From the NCBI GenBank assembly GCA_024636355.1, contig JAGXHH010000207.1:1-24803 (forward strand): a stretch of DNA of 24,803 nt. Direction: 5' to 3'. Both the position numbers and the translations under genes were made by a program. Within the stretch, counting starts at the first letter, position 1; every line of letters starts with the position of its first letter. The DNA comes from Desulfobacteraceae bacterium (GTDB lineage Bacteria > Desulfobacterota > Desulfobacteria > Desulfobacterales > Desulfosalsimonadaceae). The notes under the pieces are model-generated. The model was given only the letters and a program-made list of their open reading frames with translations, did no database searches and had not been told where the DNA came from. Shown piece after piece: positions 23,527 to 24,803 of the stretch.

Positions 23527-23906
23527 TTTATATACTTTTCTTTTGAATTCAAATTCATGTTATTTTCAGGATACTAACTACATCCTTTCGGGATCTTTCC
23601 GTGAGCTTCTTGAACTGCAACCGGGTATTACGTCCGTTTTAAAGAAAGTCGACTCCTGAATCCAAACTGGCTCAACTTCTCAAGATCAAAAGAACACTCT
23701 TGGGGTCTTGCTGTTCGTTTTTGATATTATGTGGCATGTTGAAAGGGTTTCCTCAAATACCTGCCAAACCATCCGAGTCTTCCAAACGCCTCGTCAAGAC
23801 AGATAGGTTACTCAAAATTAAAAACCGATTAAGAACTTTTAGTGCATTTCTTTTAGATCCTTTCGCAGCTACGATCATCGCCTTCTATCTTCCTTCCGCC
23901 TGTCGT
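23527..23906. other. 380-base gap between the wbpL-like and wbpM-like genes
   Basis: No convincing gene. On the minus strand a 41-codon frame (23878 to 23753) starts 28 bases after the wbpL-like stop, behind an AAGG run, but the product (MIVAAKGSKRNALKVL...) resembles nothing that I know. The rest has no long stem-loop with a T-run and no JUMPstart/ops-like GGCGGTAGC element. The gap is AT-rich compared with the wbpL-like gene. Confidence 0.4.
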
Positions 23907-24803
23907 TTACGCCACCCCCGCCTTAAACCAAACTGCCGCCACCACCAGCGGCATATATGCAATAATAACTCCCAGAGCGCCGTCGAGCCAGCCAACTGCC
24001 ACCAGAACCGCCACCGGAAGCAACCAGAAAAGGTTGATCGCGCCATATGCCAGCGAAACCGGCGGATGGGCTCCAAGTCGCCGCACCGCATGCTGGTAGG
24101 CATGACTGCAGTGAGCTTCGTATACTTTTTCACCACTCCATGCCCGGCGCAGAAGAGTCACCGTGGCATCCACTACAAAAGCTCCCAGCAAAATCACCCA
24201 GCCCCAAAACAGCTCAGAAACGGTCCACCCTGCCTGGATGGATAAAATACCCAGCACCAGTCCCAGAAACCCGCTGCCAGCATCTCCCATGAATATCTTC
24301 GCCTTGGGAAAATTCCAGAACAAAAACCCGGCTGCCGCCGCGGCCACCAGAACAGGCGACATCCACAATGTCTTGTCCGTCGGGGATATCGCCCACAAAA
24401 CCACACCTCCGACACAAACCGTAACGGCCTCAATTCCGGCGATGCCGTCAATGCCATCCATAAAATTATATAAGTTCAACAACCAAACCAGGTAAAAAGC
24501 AGCCAAGACAGATCCAATCCAGCCCAGATCCACCATTTGTCCGAATACCATTAGCGGCGGCATTCCGCCCATCACTAAAAGCGCCCATCCCGCTCCGATA
24601 AAATGCCCGATAAGCCTGATTTTTGCCGGCAGGTCCTGTTGGTCATCAAGCCAACCGACCAAGGCAACCCAAGCCCCTGCCCCCAGCAGGGCAGCAAAAA
24701 AAGAAACCGGCACCAAACCGGCAAATTTCAGCACAATCAAACCGACCAGAACGGCCAGCACAATTGCCATGCCACCCCCCCGGGGCGTGGGAACGGCATG
24801 GGA
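23907..24803 (-). CDS. WbpL/WecA-like undecaprenyl-phosphate sugar phosphotransferase (partial)
   Basis: A polytopic membrane enzyme of the MraY/WecA/WbpL superfamily that starts O-antigen synthesis by moving a HexNAc 1-phosphate from a UDP-sugar to undecaprenyl phosphate on the cytoplasmic face. The frame runs off the right edge; the visible 298 residues begin inside the hallmark HAVPTPRGGG loop. Next come GWLDD (about 50-54, the catalytic DD pair), LNLYNFMDGIDGIAG (109-123) and FMGDAGSGFLG (about 172-182). The NLYNFMDGIDG version is characteristic of the WbpL/WbcO branch rather than MraY (NLTDGLDG), so the donor may be UDP-FucNAc or UDP-QuiNAc. An internal ATG at 24770 is not the true start, because the conserved loop lies before it. 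The wbpM-like gene downstream would supply the precursor sugar. Confidence 0.9.
   Translation of the reverse strand, partial: SHAVPTPRGGGMAIVLAVLVGLIVLKFAGLVPVSFFAALLGAGAWVALVGWLDDQQDLPAKIRLIGHFIGAGWALLVMGGMPPLMVFGQMVDLGWIGSVLAAFYLVWLLNLYNFMDGIDGIAGIEAVTVCVGGVVLWAISPTDKTLWMSPVLVAAAAAGFLFWNFPKAKIFMGDAGSGFLGLVLGILSIQAGWTVSELFWGWVILLGAFVVDATVTLLRRAWSGEKVYEAHCSHAYQHAVRRLGAHPPVSLAYGAINLFWLLPVAVLVAVGWLDGALGVIIAYMPLVVAAVWFKAGVA

Noticed and set aside
23527..23906. Degraded epimerase or glycosyltransferase gene, or 41-codon small gene, between the wbpL- and wbpM-like genes
   Set aside because: I translated the minus-strand frames and saw no recognisable motif or family resemblance; kept only as a described gap.

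Overview
The window looks like chromosomal DNA of a Gram-negative bacterium, most likely a sulfate-reducing member of the Desulfobacterota (Desulfobacterales-like). This is inferred from the mix of lipid A/LPS core genes, a PxxKW-type Cys-rich small protein, a clade-X-type phosphofructokinase and several families of intergenic hairpin repeats. There are no rRNA or tRNA genes, no CRISPR array and no intact insertion sequence. The dominant theme is cell-envelope glycoconjugate synthesis.

Left end (1-3120): the 5' two thirds of argJ (minus strand, cut by the window edge), a divergent truA, and a class I/II PLP aminotransferase convergent with truA. Accessory block (3121-8756): a visibly AT-rich pair, an O-antigen ligase/polymerase-like membrane protein overlapping a GT4 glycosyltransferase, meets a minus-strand set read GT9 -> GT4 -> a decayed GT4 relic. 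The relic (6048-6377) is a paralogue of the intact glycosyltransferase at 10050-11093, with its middle deleted and three small indels.

LPS core block (9008-15036): a late lipid A acyltransferase, a GT4 enzyme, waaF (heptosyltransferase II), a DUF6165 protein, a second heptosyltransferase-like GT9 and an LPS/Kdo kinase-like protein. Together these would acylate lipid A and build and phosphorylate the inner core. Next come a REPIN-like element and a small nine-cysteine protein with its own promoter and terminator. A two-gene operon follows, kdsD (arabinose-5-phosphate isomerase, the first step to Kdo) and a 6-phosphofructokinase (15971-18307).

Right end (18409-24803): an LpoA-like lipoprotein (TPR plus periplasmic-binding-protein fold), a DUF4124 secreted coiled-coil protein with a good sigma70-type promoter, and a minus-strand pair in the order wbpL-like -> wbpM-like. 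The first of that pair is cut by the right edge. It would start an O-antigen on undecaprenyl phosphate, and the second would make its 4-keto-6-deoxy amino-sugar nucleotide precursor.

I found no convincing wholly new multi-gene system. The most unusual items are the internally deleted glycosyltransferase relic, the 14-bp tandem duplication of an RBS/start region that creates an ATG-TAA start-stop ahead of the acyltransferase, the REPIN-like element with perfect 24-bp inverted ends, the Cys-rich protein with its repeat-bearing leader, and a GT9 enzyme with Asn in place of the usual catalytic-base Asp.
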